A stretch of DNA of 64,000 nucleotides from Dactylosporangium sp040605635 (GTDB lineage Bacteria; Actinomycetota; Actinomycetes; Mycobacteriales; Micromonosporaceae). The notes beneath the pieces are model-generated. The model saw only the letters and a program-made list of their open reading frames with translations. It was not told where the DNA came from and searched no databases. Made by a program: the position numbers and the translations under genes. Below, piece by piece: positions 8,332-16,873 of the stretch; the stretch's first letter is position 1; every line of letters starts with the position of its first letter. The stretch covers positions 256,394-320,393 of the forward strand of contig NZ_JBEXDG010000004.1 of the NCBI RefSeq assembly GCF_040605635.1, in the 5' to 3' direction.

Positions 8332-10818
8332 TTACGGAGCCGCTGACCTGCCCGAATCCCGGATACGTGCCACCGCGTCGGGTCGCTGCTCACCGGGGCT
8401 GAGGGCGGCCAGGACGGTGCCGAGCTTCTCCCGCAGCGTCGGGTCGAGGTGCAGCAGCACGTACAGCAGCGCCCACGCCAGCCCGACCACCTTCGCCCAG
8501 TCGTGCACCGTCCCGGAGAACTTGAGCCACGGCTGCGCCATGTACACGGCGACCAGCGGCAGCCCCGCGAACAGCGCCATGCGCAGGATCGCCACCGCGA
8601 CCGCACGGCGGCTGCGCCGCAGCGGCGCCGGCACCGCGACCGCCGCGGCCCGCCGCAACCGACCCAGCTCCCCGGTGGCGAGGGCCCCCGCGTTGTGCCG
8701 CAGCACCTCCTCCACCCGCCGCCACGCGTCGGCCGACGAGGGCGCGGCGACCAGGAACTTCAACTGCCGCACCGCCCGTGCCGCCCCCTGCCCGCCCTCG
8801 GCGAGCCGCCGGTGCGTGTCGGCGTCGACGAGGCCGAACACCGCGGGCAGGTCGTGCTCGACCGCGGACGCGATCCGCTCCAGCCGCTCCAGCCAGAACC
8901 GCCGCCACCGCAGCTCGTTGCGCCGCCCGACCTGCTGCAGCTCGCCGAGGAGGGCGAGGGTCTCGGTGAGCGCGACAGCCCGCGGCTCGGCCCGCCTCGA
9001 CCGCCGGATCGCCCAGGCCCGCGCGACCCGGCCGAGGACGGCGGCGAGGACCTGGGCGGCGACGATGAGCAGGACGATCACCGGGATGTGGCCGGCGACC
9101 GCCGACGCCGCGGGGCCGGCCGCGATGAGCGAGAGACCGGCGATCAGCGGCACCGCCGCGACGGCGACGACAGTGACGCGTCTCCAGTACAGGGTTCGCG
9201 TCGTCCGGTCGAGCACCTGACGGTCGACGACCGCCCGCATGGCCGCGGTGGCCGACGGGACGGTGGCGTCCAGTGTGGACAGCAGTGGCAGCGCGTCGGC
9301 CTGCCAGGACGCCAGTGCTGCACGGTCGGCGTCACGCATCCGCCGCCGGATCATCCACAGTGGACCGCCGGTGGCCCACCAGAGCAGCCGGCGCCGGCCG
9401 CGCTGCCAGGCGGACGCAGTCGGGCCCGCGCCGATCGCGTCCAGCGCGAGCACCGGGAGCCGGTGCCGTTCGTAGAGGTACGACCGCGGTTCCCGGACGC
9501 AGGGCGCGGCGCGGACGGCCGCCGGCTGCGCCGCGATGAGGTCGAGCGCCTCCCTCGTGCGGCCCAGCCAGTGCAGTGTCATGATCCGCTCGGTGACCCC
9601 GTCGACGTCGTTCGGGTCCGTCGCGGCCAGCTCGCCGGCCCGGACGAGGGCCTCCTCCTCCCGGCCGGCCCGGGACAACCGGCCCCACAGCTCCTTGAGG
9701 ATCTGCGGATCCCCGTCGCCGGTGGCCGCGGTGAGGACGTCGACCGCGGCCTGCTCGTCGCCTTGCTCGTCGGCGCGACGGGCGCGGTGCAGGGTGTCGG
9801 CCGCGCTGGCGGTGGCGTCCATGAGGTCCGCGGCTGGCCCGGTCGCGAGCGGGCCGAGCAGGTCCTCGACGGGCAGTGGAGGCCAGGCGGCCATCGTCTG
9901 CGGGTCCGGCCGCCCGGCGGCGTCGTGGGCCGTCGCCACGATGCGGCGCAGGGGAAGGGCGCGGGCGGTCTCCGCAGGGAGGCCTTCGACGAACCGGACC
10001 GCCTCGGGCAGACGGTGCATCCGGATCAGCAGCGTGCCCTGCCGGACCAGTGCGGCGACCGGGCTCGGGTCGACGGTGATCCGCCGGTACAGCGCCAGAG
10101 CCGGAGCGAGACGGTCGAGCTGCTCGGCGACCCGGGCGGCCCGGCGCAGCAGCAGCGGATGGGTGGAGTCGCGGCGCAGCGCGTCGGCGAGGACGGTGGC
10201 GGCCTCGGCGGGGCGGCCGGCGTCCATGTGCTCCACCGAGGCGCGGCAGGCGGCGATCGCGTCGCGGTCCTGGTCGGTGCCGTTGACGATCCGGGTGAGC
10301 AGTGCCGGCATGTCGACCGGGGTCCGGGTGGCGGGGCCGGCCGCCTCGACCAGGCCGGTGAGGATCTCGTCCTCGTCGCGGCGCCGACGCGCGCGCAGGG
10401 CCGCGACGGGGCCGCCGGTGCGCCACCACAGGCCGCGGCGGCCGGTCGGGTCGGTCTCGACGGCGAGGACGGGCAGGCCCATGTCCGCGTACGTGCCGGC
10501 GCGCAGGGCCCGGTGCGGGGTCGTGCCGAGCACGGCGAGCGCCTCGACGAAGCGGCCGTGCTCCCGCAGCGAGGCGTTACGGGCGGTGATCACCGCCTCG
10601 TCGTCGGGGGCGGTGCGGTGAGCCTCGGCGAGCAGGGCGAGCGCGCAGCCGTCCCAGCCGATCGCGGACTGCGCCTCGGCGAGCGCGCGCAGCAGGTCGG
10701 CGTCTGCGGGGCCCGTGACCAGGGCGTCGGCCAGCAGGTGGGCGGCATCGGCGTGATCGCCTGCGGCAGCGCAGAGCTCCGCCGCTTCGAGGACCGCTGC
10801 CGGTCCAGTGCTCGACAT
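8332..10818 (-). CDS. TPR-repeat protein with four C-terminal membrane segments
   Basis: About 828 residues from ATG 10818 (MSSTGPAAVLEAAEL); in-frame ATGs at 10830 and 10842 are alternatives, none with a clear ribosome site. The N-terminal ~500 residues are Ala/Leu-rich helical hairpins of tetratricopeptide type (ADAAHLLADALVTGPADADLL, EEALVRAGELAATDPND). Two membrane segments follow (about 545-605), then a basic helical region, then two more near the C-terminus (AILRMALFAGLPLVAVYM, VVGLAWALLYVLLHL). Two stretches echo each other: LPVLAVE..RRGLWWRTGGP and LPVLALD..RRLLWWATGGP, suggesting an internal duplication. Function unknown; a membrane scaffold is a reasonable guess. Confidence 0.75.
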   Translation of the reverse strand: MSSTGPAAVLEAAELCAAAGDHADAAHLLADALVTGPADADLLRALAEAQSAIGWDGCALALLAEAHRTAPDDEAVITARNASLREHGRFVEALAVLGTTPHRALRAGTYADMGLPVLAVETDPTGRRGLWWRTGGPVAALRARRRRDEDEILTGLVEAAGPATRTPVDMPALLTRIVNGTDQDRDAIAACRASVEHMDAGRPAEAATVLADALRRDSTHPLLLRRAARVAEQLDRLAPALALYRRITVDPSPVAALVRQGTLLIRMHRLPEAVRFVEGLPAETARALPLRRIVATAHDAAGRPDPQTMAAWPPLPVEDLLGPLATGPAADLMDATASAADTLHRARRADEQGDEQAAVDVLTAATGDGDPQILKELWGRLSRAGREEEALVRAGELAATDPNDVDGVTERIMTLHWLGRTREALDLIAAQPAAVRAAPCVREPRSYLYERHRLPVLALDAIGAGPTASAWQRGRRRLLWWATGGPLWMIRRRMRDADRAALASWQADALPLLSTLDATVPSATAAMRAVVDRQVLDRTTRTLYWRRVTVVAVAAVPLIAGLSLIAAGPAASAVAGHIPVIVLLIVAAQVLAAVLGRVARAWAIRRSRRAEPRAVALTETLALLGELQQVGRRNELRWRRFWLERLERIASAVEHDLPAVFGLVDADTHRRLAEGGQGAARAVRQLKFLVAAPSSADAWRRVEEVLRHNAGALATGELGRLRRAAAVAVPAPLRRSRRAVAVAILRMALFAGLPLVAVYMAQPWLKFSGTVHDWAKVVGLAWALLYVLLHLDPTLREKLGTVLAALSPGEQRPDAVARIRDSGRSAAP

Positions 10819-11009
10819 GGCGGTAAGCATCGAGGGTCGCACGTGTCCCGCGCGAGCGGTTCACCTGAAGTATCGAAATATCCGACCATTCGGTGAATGT
10901 TTCACGGCCCTCCAGCGTCGATGCACCGTCCGGTCGCCGGTTCGTTGCCAGGGGACGGTCACACCCCGTGCAATCCAGGGCAGTGAATGCCTTTGGGGAG
11001 AGAGGTTCC

Positions 11010-12878
11010 ATGAATCGACGACGAAGACTGGCGCTGTGGCTCGTGGCGGCGACCGTCGGCGCGGGCACGGTGGTCATCGCGGCGGACCCGGCGGCCGCGC
11101 ACGGCGCGATGATGGTGCCGGGCAGCCGGACGTATCTGTGCTGGAAGGACGGCCTGAACGCCACCGGGGCGATCCAGCCGAAGAACCCGGCGTGCGCCGC
11201 CGCCGTCGCGCAGAGCGGGCCGAACTCGCTCTACAACTGGTTCGCGATGCTGCGCTCCGACGGTGCCGGCCGGACGTCCGGCTTCATCCCGGACGGGAAG
11301 CTCTGCAGCGGCGGCGCGACCGTCTACGACTTCTCCGGCTTCGACCTGAACCGGTCCGACTGGCCGCTGACCCACCTCACGTCAGGCTCCACAATGGAGT
11401 TCGACTACAGTAACTGGGCTGCGCACCCGGGCACGTTCTCGTTGTACGTCACCAGGGACGGCTTCGACCCGACCCGGCAGTTCGGCTGGTCGGATCTGGA
11501 GTCCACGCCGTTCCTCCAGGTGACGAACCCGGCGCAGGTCGGCTCGCCCGGCACCAACGACGGGCACTACTACTGGAGCGGCAGGCTGCCGTCGAACAAG
11601 TCGGGCCGGCACATCATCTACTCGGTGTGGTCCCGGTCGGACAGCACCGAGACGTTCTACGGCTGCTCCGACGTCACGTTCGACGGCGGGCACGGCGAGG
11701 TGACCGGCGTCGGCACCACCGGTCCCGGCCCGTCCACGTCGGCCTCGCCTTCCGCGTCCACCTCGGCCTCGGCCTCTTCGTCGGCCAGCCCGAAGCCGCC
11801 CACCGGGAACGCGGGCTGCACCGCCACGTACCAGATCACCAACAGCTGGCAGGGCGGCTTCCAGGCCGAGGTCAAGGTGGCCAACTCCGGCACCGCCGCG
11901 GTCAACGGCTGGCGTGTCGGGTGGACCTGGCCCGGCGGGCAGCAGGTGAGCCAGGGCTGGAACGCGGTCCTGACCCAGAGCGGCGCCGCGGTCAGCGCGG
12001 TCAACGCGACCTGGAACGGCACCGTCCCGCCGGGCGGCAGCACCACGTTCGGCCTCCTGGCCAACGGCACGGCCATGACGCCGCAGCTCTCCTGCGCTGC
12101 CAACGGGCAGACGCCGCCTCCTGCATCGGCATCGGCATCGGCTTCGGTTTCGCCGTCCGCCGGCACGTCTTCTGGCCCGCCGCCCGCGGGCTGCACCGGC
12201 GCGGCGTTCTGCGACGGCTTCGAGAGCCAGACCAGCGGCGGCGTGTCCGGTGCGTGGACGGTCTCCAACGCCAACTGCTCAGGCACGGGAACGGCCACGG
12301 TGGACACCGCCGTCACGCACAGCGGCACGAAGTCGGTCCGCGTCGACGGCAAGGCGGGCTACTGCAACCACGTCTACGTGAAGCCCACCAAGGACCTCAG
12401 TGGTCTGGGTTCCGTCTGGTACGCGCGGATGTACGTCCGTCACTCGACGGCCCTGCCCGTGGCGCACGTCGCGTTCGCGGCGCTGAAGGACAACGCGGAC
12501 GGCAAGGACCTGCGCCTCGGCGGGCAGAACAGCGCCCTGCAGTGGAACCGTGAGTCCGACGACGCGACCCTGCCGGCGCAGAGCCCGGCCGGTGTCGCGC
12601 AGAGCCGTCCGCTGCCGACCGGGCAGTGGAACTGCGTGGAGTTCATGGTGGACGGCCGCGGGCTGCTCTCGACGTGGCTCAACGGCGCCGCCGTGCCGGG
12701 CCTGCAGGCCGACGGGGTGGCGACCCCCGACATCGACCAGCAGTGGATGTCGAAGGTGTGGCAGCCGCGGGTGACCGACCTGCGGCTGGGCTGGGAGAGC
12801 TACGGCGTCGGCGACGACACCCTGTGGTTCGACGACGTGGCCATCGGCGCGTCCAGGATCGGCTGCCTCAGCTCGTAA
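11010..12878 (+). CDS. Secreted AA10 LPMO with CBM2 and C-terminal Cip1-like domain
   Basis: 622 residues. ATG 11010 follows a GGGGAGAGAGG ribosome site. The signal peptide is cut after PAAA30, exposing His31 (HGAMMVPGSRTYLC), the N-terminal copper-brace histidine of lytic polysaccharide monooxygenases; the second brace histidine is in SNWAAHPGTF. AA10 domain about 31-235; Ser/Ala linker; CBM2 about 270-370 (conserved Trp, GWTWPGGQQV, NATWNGTVPPGG); second Ala/Ser linker; then ~220 residues (FCDGFE, KSVRVDGKAGYCNHV, WFDDVAIG) resembling the Cip1/polysaccharide-lyase-like jelly roll that occurs with CBMs in fungi and actinomycetes. Likely oxidises cellulose or chitin. Its 3' end overlaps the converging GAF-EAL gene by 79 bases. 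Confidence 0.9.
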   Translation: MNRRRRLALWLVAATVGAGTVVIAADPAAAHGAMMVPGSRTYLCWKDGLNATGAIQPKNPACAAAVAQSGPNSLYNWFAMLRSDGAGRTSGFIPDGKLCSGGATVYDFSGFDLNRSDWPLTHLTSGSTMEFDYSNWAAHPGTFSLYVTRDGFDPTRQFGWSDLESTPFLQVTNPAQVGSPGTNDGHYYWSGRLPSNKSGRHIIYSVWSRSDSTETFYGCSDVTFDGGHGEVTGVGTTGPGPSTSASPSASTSASASSSASPKPPTGNAGCTATYQITNSWQGGFQAEVKVANSGTAAVNGWRVGWTWPGGQQVSQGWNAVLTQSGAAVSAVNATWNGTVPPGGSTTFGLLANGTAMTPQLSCAANGQTPPPASASASASVSPSAGTSSGPPPAGCTGAAFCDGFESQTSGGVSGAWTVSNANCSGTGTATVDTAVTHSGTKSVRVDGKAGYCNHVYVKPTKDLSGLGSVWYARMYVRHSTALPVAHVAFAALKDNADGKDLRLGGQNSALQWNRESDDATLPAQSPAGVAQSRPLPTGQWNCVEFMVDGRGLLSTWLNGAAVPGLQADGVATPDIDQQWMSKVWQPRVTDLRLGWESYGVGDDTLWFDDVAIGASRIGCLSS

Positions 12879-14047
12879 CTTGGCCGCAGCGCCGACGGGG
12901 CACCAGGGCGCCCGAAGAACCAGCCCTGACCGTGATGGACACCGAGGTCGGCGAGCGCGAGCCGGTCGGCCTCGGTCTCCACCCCCTCCGCGACGACCGT
13001 GGCACCGCACGCCTCGGCCAGGTCGACGAGCGACCTCGTGAGGACGCGCAGCACGTGGTCGGCCCCGACGCCGGTGACGATGCTGCGGTCCAGCTTGATG
13101 ACGTCCGGCTGGGTCAGCACGATGTGCCGCAGCGAGGAGAACCCGGCACCGACGTCGTCGATCGCCAGCCGCATCCCGCCGCCGCGCAGCGGGGCGAGGA
13201 CCCCCTTCAGCCGGTCGTAGTCCTCGACCTGCTGGTGCTCCGACAGCTCCAGCACGATCCGGTCCAGCGGCAGGCCGCCCAGCAGATCCAGGCATGCTTC
13301 GGTGAGCAGCGTCGACGGTGAGATGTTCATGGCGATGTACCCGCCGACGCGCGGCAGATGCTCCGCCGCCTTCCGCAGGGCGAGGATCTCCAGGCGGTCG
13401 CCGACGCCGATCTCGTGCGCCTCGGCGAAGCAGGCGTCCGGGCCGCGGTCCCACTCCTTCGGGAACCGGCTCAGCGCCTCCGCCCCGATCCGCCGGCCGG
13501 TCGCCACGTCGACGATCGGCTGCAGCACGACGTGCGGCCCGCCGGCGTCGATGACCGGCCCGATCCGGTCGCCGATCTCCGCGTGCAGCTCCCGCCGGCG
13601 GAAGTCCGGCTCGACGATCAGCGCGGCGGCCTGCGACAGCACCTCCATCAGCGCCTTGTCGCGCCGGCTGAGCTCCTTGTCCGCACCGAGCCCGGCGGCG
13701 CAGAACGTGCCGTAGACGGTGCCGTCGCTGAGCACCACCGGCACCGACACGTAGCTGCGGATGCGCGGCATCCTCGCCGCGGGCAGCCGCATCGCCTCCG
13801 GGAACTTCGTGACGTCCGGGATCACCGCAGGCAGCTTGCCGTCCATGATGGACTGGCAGAACGAGCCGGCCCGGGGGCGCTTCGTGCCGTCGCGGAACAG
13901 CATCGGCAGCGCCGACTCCACGACCTCCAGGTGCTGGGTCGTCTCGTCCAGCCGGGTCATGAACGCCAGGCTCAGCCCGAGCGCCGCACGGGCGGTCTTG
14001 AGCAGGTCGGCGATCTGCCGGGCGGACTCGGTGCGGGCACGTGCCAT
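12800..14047 (-). CDS. GAF-EAL cyclic-di-GMP phosphodiesterase
   Basis: 415 residues from ATG 14047 (MARARTESARQIADLL); upstream in-frame sequence is basic and unlike the family. Residues ~20-165 form a GAF sensor domain (LSLAFMTRLDETTQHLEVVES, SYVSVPVVLSDGTVYGTFCA). The EAL domain (about 175-385) carries EALSRF, MNIS, ELSEH, IDDVGAGFSSL and VAEGVETE, so the metal-binding and catalytic residues look intact and hydrolysis of c-di-GMP to pGpG is expected. Soluble, no membrane segment. The last ~25 codons run into the 3' end of the LPMO gene on the other strand. A 24-bp perfect palindrome lies about 50 bp upstream of the start and may be its operator. Confidence 0.9.
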   Translation of the reverse strand: MARARTESARQIADLLKTARAALGLSLAFMTRLDETTQHLEVVESALPMLFRDGTKRPRAGSFCQSIMDGKLPAVIPDVTKFPEAMRLPAARMPRIRSYVSVPVVLSDGTVYGTFCAAGLGADKELSRRDKALMEVLSQAAALIVEPDFRRRELHAEIGDRIGPVIDAGGPHVVLQPIVDVATGRRIGAEALSRFPKEWDRGPDACFAEAHEIGVGDRLEILALRKAAEHLPRVGGYIAMNISPSTLLTEACLDLLGGLPLDRIVLELSEHQQVEDYDRLKGVLAPLRGGGMRLAIDDVGAGFSSLRHIVLTQPDVIKLDRSIVTGVGADHVLRVLTRSLVDLAEACGATVVAEGVETEADRLALADLGVHHGQGWFFGRPGAPSALRPSYELRQPILDAPMATSSNHRVSSPTP

Positions 14048-14097
14048 GCCCTGCAACGTCGGCGGCGCCGGCCGTCTCCTGAGCGCTTTCGTGGTGC

Positions 14098-14121
14098 TGC
14101 GATCCGGCCGGCCGGATCGCA
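14098..14121. promoter_or_regulatory. Perfect 24-bp palindrome between gaf-eal and a small ORF
   Basis: Every base pairs with its mirror position; the left half is TGCGATCCGGCC. Located 51 bp before the GAF-EAL start (minus strand) and 55 bp before a possible 35-codon gene (plus strand), so it sits in the right place for a shared divergent operator. Confidence 0.6.
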
Positions 14122-14175
14122 TGCGCGGCGACACCCGGCTCGCGGTGCACGTCTGATCCCGGATGGGCCTCTTCG

Positions 14176-14283
14176 GTGACCCTTCGCCGGCTGGACCAGC
14201 GGGCACGGGCGATCGACGCCACCCACGACCCGGCGGCGCAGCTGCGGCAGGCCCAGCTGGTCCGGTGGGGTCTGCCGGCCTGA
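14176..14283 (+). CDS. Possible small protein of 35 residues
   Basis: GTG 14176 to TGA 14283: a strongly helical, Arg/Gln-rich peptide (LRRLDQRARAIDATHDPAAQ, ending LVRWGLPA). Support: G/C-biased third positions, a natural-looking amphipathic helix, and a perfect hairpin terminator 18 bases after the stop. Against: no clear ribosome site and no recognised family. It could also be the remnant of a longer gene, since the frame is open upstream. Confidence 0.4.
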   Translation: MTLRRLDQRARAIDATHDPAAQLRQAQLVRWGLPA

Positions 14284-14300
14284 CGCTCTGTTACGCGACT

Positions 14301-14327
14301 GGGTGGGATCGGTGAGCGATCCCACCC
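14301..14327. terminator. Bidirectional hairpin terminator
   Basis: Perfect 11-bp arms GGGTGGGATCG / CGATCCCACCC with a 5-base loop, placed 18 bases after the small ORF on the plus strand and 44 bases after the DEAD-box helicase stop on the minus strand. Confidence 0.8.
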
Positions 14328-14370
14328 GCTGCTGTCAGTGTCGGCTTTGTCTGCGTCAGCGTCTGCTTTG

Positions 14371-16224
14371 TCAGCGTCCGCTGCGGCGGCCGACCCTGGT
14401 CTGTGATGAGAACGCCGCGGCGCCGGCCGGTCTGCCGGTCGATGCCACGCCGGCCGGCCTGGCGGTGGACGCCGTGCCGGTCGCCTTCGCCGTGCCCCCG
14501 CCGGTGGTCCCGGCGCCGGTCGCCGTGGACGACTGACGCTGACCTTCCCGCTGGTTGGACGGCCGGCGCCCGTGACGGCGTCCACCACCGCCGGCCTCAC
14601 CGGTTTCGCTCGTGGTCTGGCGTGCCGCGCCCTGATCGGCGGCGCGCCTCGTGGTGCCCTGGTCCGCGGCGCGCCTGGTGCTCGCCTGCTGGCCGCCGCG
14701 GATGCTCCGGGCTTCCCCGGTCGCCGCCGCGGTGCCGCGGGTGCCCGCACCCGCCGTGGCGCCCCGGGTGCCGCCCGTCGCCGTGGTGCCGCGGGTGCCT
14801 CCGGTCGACGCCGCGGTGCTCCGGCGGTTCGTGTTTTCCTGTGCCGCCGGTGTACCGCGGCCGCCGGCGCTCGTGGCGTGCTCCGCGCTCGCGCCGGCGC
14901 CGCGACGGCGGCCGGAGCGGCGTCCTGCAGTGCGCGGGGCGTCGGTGTCGTCGTCGGCGGCCCTGGCCCGGCCGCGGCCCTGCTGGCGGGGGACCGCCAC
15001 CGGCTCGGCGGGCGGCTCGTGGAACGTGCGCTGGCCGGGGGCGAGCTCCGTCAGCAGCGAGTCGCCGGGCCGCGTCCGGGTGATCGTCGGCTTGATCCCG
15101 GCCTCGCGGGCCAGCTGCCGCACGTCGCCGGTCTGCTTGTCGGTCATCAGCGTGATCACGGTGCCGCTGGCGCCCGCCCGGGCGGTGCGGCCCGACCGGT
15201 GCAGATACGCCTTGTGCTCCGCCGGCGGGTCCGCGTGGATGACCAGCGCGACGTCGTCGACGTGGATGCCGCGGGCGGCGATGTCGGTCGCGACCAGCGT
15301 GCGGGCGCTGCCGTCGGAGAACGCGGTGAGGTTCCGGTCGCGCGCGTTCTGCGCCAGGTTGCCGTGCAGTTCGACGGCCGGTACACCAGCGGCGACCAAC
15401 TTGCGGGCAAGCGTCTTCGCGCCACGCTTGGTGCGCGTGAACACGACGGTGCGTCCAGGCGCCGCGGTCAGCTCGACCAGCACGGGGAAGCGGTCCTCGT
15501 CCCGCAGGTGCAGCACGTGGTGGGTCATGTCGACCGGCGGCGCGGAGACCGGGTCGACACTGTGCGTCACCGGGTCGGTCAGATACCGGCGGACGAGCAC
15601 GTCGACACCCGCGTCGAGCGTCGCGGAGAACAGCAGCCGCTGCGCGTCGGTGGGCGTCGCGTCGAGCAGCCGGCGGACCACCGGCAGGAAGCCCAGGTCG
15701 GCCATGTGGTCGGCCTCGTCCAGGACCGTGACCTCGATGTCGTCGAGGCGGGCGTGACCGGACCGGACGTGGTCGTCGAGCCGGCCGGGGCAGGCGACGA
15801 GCACGTCGACACCGGCACGCAGGGCGGCGATCTGCGGGTTGGCCCCGACGCCACCGAACACGACCTGGGTGCGCAGCGACAGCGCCTGCGCGAGCGGGGA
15901 CATCGCGGCCTCGACCTGCGTCGCGAGCTCACGGGTCGGCACCAGCACCAGCGCCCGCGGCCGGCCGGGACGGCGCGGGTTGCGCGCCCGGCTCGCGGCG
16001 AGCCGGATCAGCACCGGCAGCACGAACGCATACGTCTTGCCGGAGCCGGTGCGGCCCCGACCGAGCACGTCACGGCCGGCGATCGCATCCGGCAGCGTGG
16101 CCGTCTGGATCGGGAACGGCTCGGACACGCCGTTGGCGGCGAGCACCGCGACGAGCGGCGCGGGCACGCCGAGATCGGCGAAGCTCGCCGACGAGGAGGA
16201 AGGGATGAGGCGGCGGACCGCCAT
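14371..16224 (-). CDS. DEAD-box ATP-dependent RNA helicase with RGG-like tail
   Basis: 617 residues; GGAGA precedes the ATG by five bases. Core ~1-375 holds the Q motif region (FPIQTATLP), motif I GRTGSGKT, PTRELA, motif II DEAD, motif III SAT, motif V ATDIAARGIHVDD and motif VI HRSGRTARA: an RNA-dependent ATPase that unwinds short duplexes, typically in ribosome assembly or mRNA turnover and cold adaptation. The ~230-residue tail is disordered and repetitive (TGGTRGT, AADQGTTRRAADQG, GRRHGRRP), like the RNA-binding RGG tails of actinobacterial RhlE/DeaD-type proteins. Monocistronic; divergent from the DUF1360 gene. Confidence 0.95.
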   Translation of the reverse strand: MAVRRLIPSSSSASFADLGVPAPLVAVLAANGVSEPFPIQTATLPDAIAGRDVLGRGRTGSGKTYAFVLPVLIRLAASRARNPRRPGRPRALVLVPTRELATQVEAAMSPLAQALSLRTQVVFGGVGANPQIAALRAGVDVLVACPGRLDDHVRSGHARLDDIEVTVLDEADHMADLGFLPVVRRLLDATPTDAQRLLFSATLDAGVDVLVRRYLTDPVTHSVDPVSAPPVDMTHHVLHLRDEDRFPVLVELTAAPGRTVVFTRTKRGAKTLARKLVAAGVPAVELHGNLAQNARDRNLTAFSDGSARTLVATDIAARGIHVDDVALVIHADPPAEHKAYLHRSGRTARAGASGTVITLMTDKQTGDVRQLAREAGIKPTITRTRPGDSLLTELAPGQRTFHEPPAEPVAVPRQQGRGRARAADDDTDAPRTAGRRSGRRRGAGASAEHATSAGGRGTPAAQENTNRRSTAASTGGTRGTTATGGTRGATAGAGTRGTAAATGEARSIRGGQQASTRRAADQGTTRRAADQGAARQTTSETGEAGGGGRRHGRRPSNQREGQRQSSTATGAGTTGGGTAKATGTASTARPAGVASTGRPAGAAAFSSQTRVGRRSGR

Positions 16225-16364
16225 GAAGTCTCCGAACGTCTGAGGGGTCGTCCTGCCCGGCGCTGACGGTGGTGGTCGCGGCGCGGGGGTCGACGTTGCG
16301 GACCCATCGTACCCGAGACGATCACCTGGTTTGCCGGTCGCACGGTTCGGGTAGCCGGGCCCCT

Positions 16365-16871
16365 ATGGCAGGCATCGATGTTCGCGCCGCGGACGCGTAC
16401 GCGCGCAAGGCCCCCGATGAGCGTCCGCTGCGTGGGTACGCGACGGTCATGGCCGTCTTCAGCGCCGCAGTCGCCGCGGCCGCGGGTGTTGCCAAACTCA
16501 CCGGAAAAGGGCTCCCGGAGCGTCCCTCGGCGGCGGACGTGGCACTGCTCGCCGTGTCCACCCACAAGCTGTCCCGGCTCATCACCAAGGACACGATCAC
16601 CAGCCCGCTGCGCGCACCCGTCACCCAGTTCGAGAGCGCCGCAGGCTCCGCGGAACTCAACGAGAGCCCCCGCGGCCACGGCGTCCAACATGCCCTCGGC
16701 GAGCTGCTGACCTGCCCCTTCTGCACCGCGGTCTGGGTCGCGTCGGGCCTCGGCGCCGGCCTCGTGTTCGCCCCGCGACTGACCCGCTTCGGCATGGGCG
16801 TGGCGAGCGCGATCGCCGGCGCCGACTTCCTGCACCTGGCCTACGCCGCGGCCAAGAAGGCCGCCGCCTAG
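16365..16871 (+). CDS. DUF1360 membrane protein
   Basis: 168 residues from ATG 16365. It matches the DUF1360 family (which includes Bacillus sporulation protein YjcA): an N-terminal tail, membrane segment around 27-45, the conserved STHKLSRLITKDTITSPLRAP stretch split across helices, and the family signature GELLTCPFCTAVW followed by one or two hydrophobic helices. Biochemical role unknown. The stop lies 2 bases from the end of the converging antitoxin-like gene. Confidence 0.85.
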   Translation: MAGIDVRAADAYARKAPDERPLRGYATVMAVFSAAVAAAAGVAKLTGKGLPERPSAADVALLAVSTHKLSRLITKDTITSPLRAPVTQFESAAGSAELNESPRGHGVQHALGELLTCPFCTAVWVASGLGAGLVFAPRLTRFGMGVASAIAGADFLHLAYAAAKKAAA

Positions 16872-16873
16872 CC

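Noticed and set aside
8449..10896. 815-codon plus-strand open frame antisense to the TPR membrane protein
   Set aside because: Composition (Gly/Arg/Gln/Pro) is that of a shadow; the minus frame has coherent helices and membrane segments.
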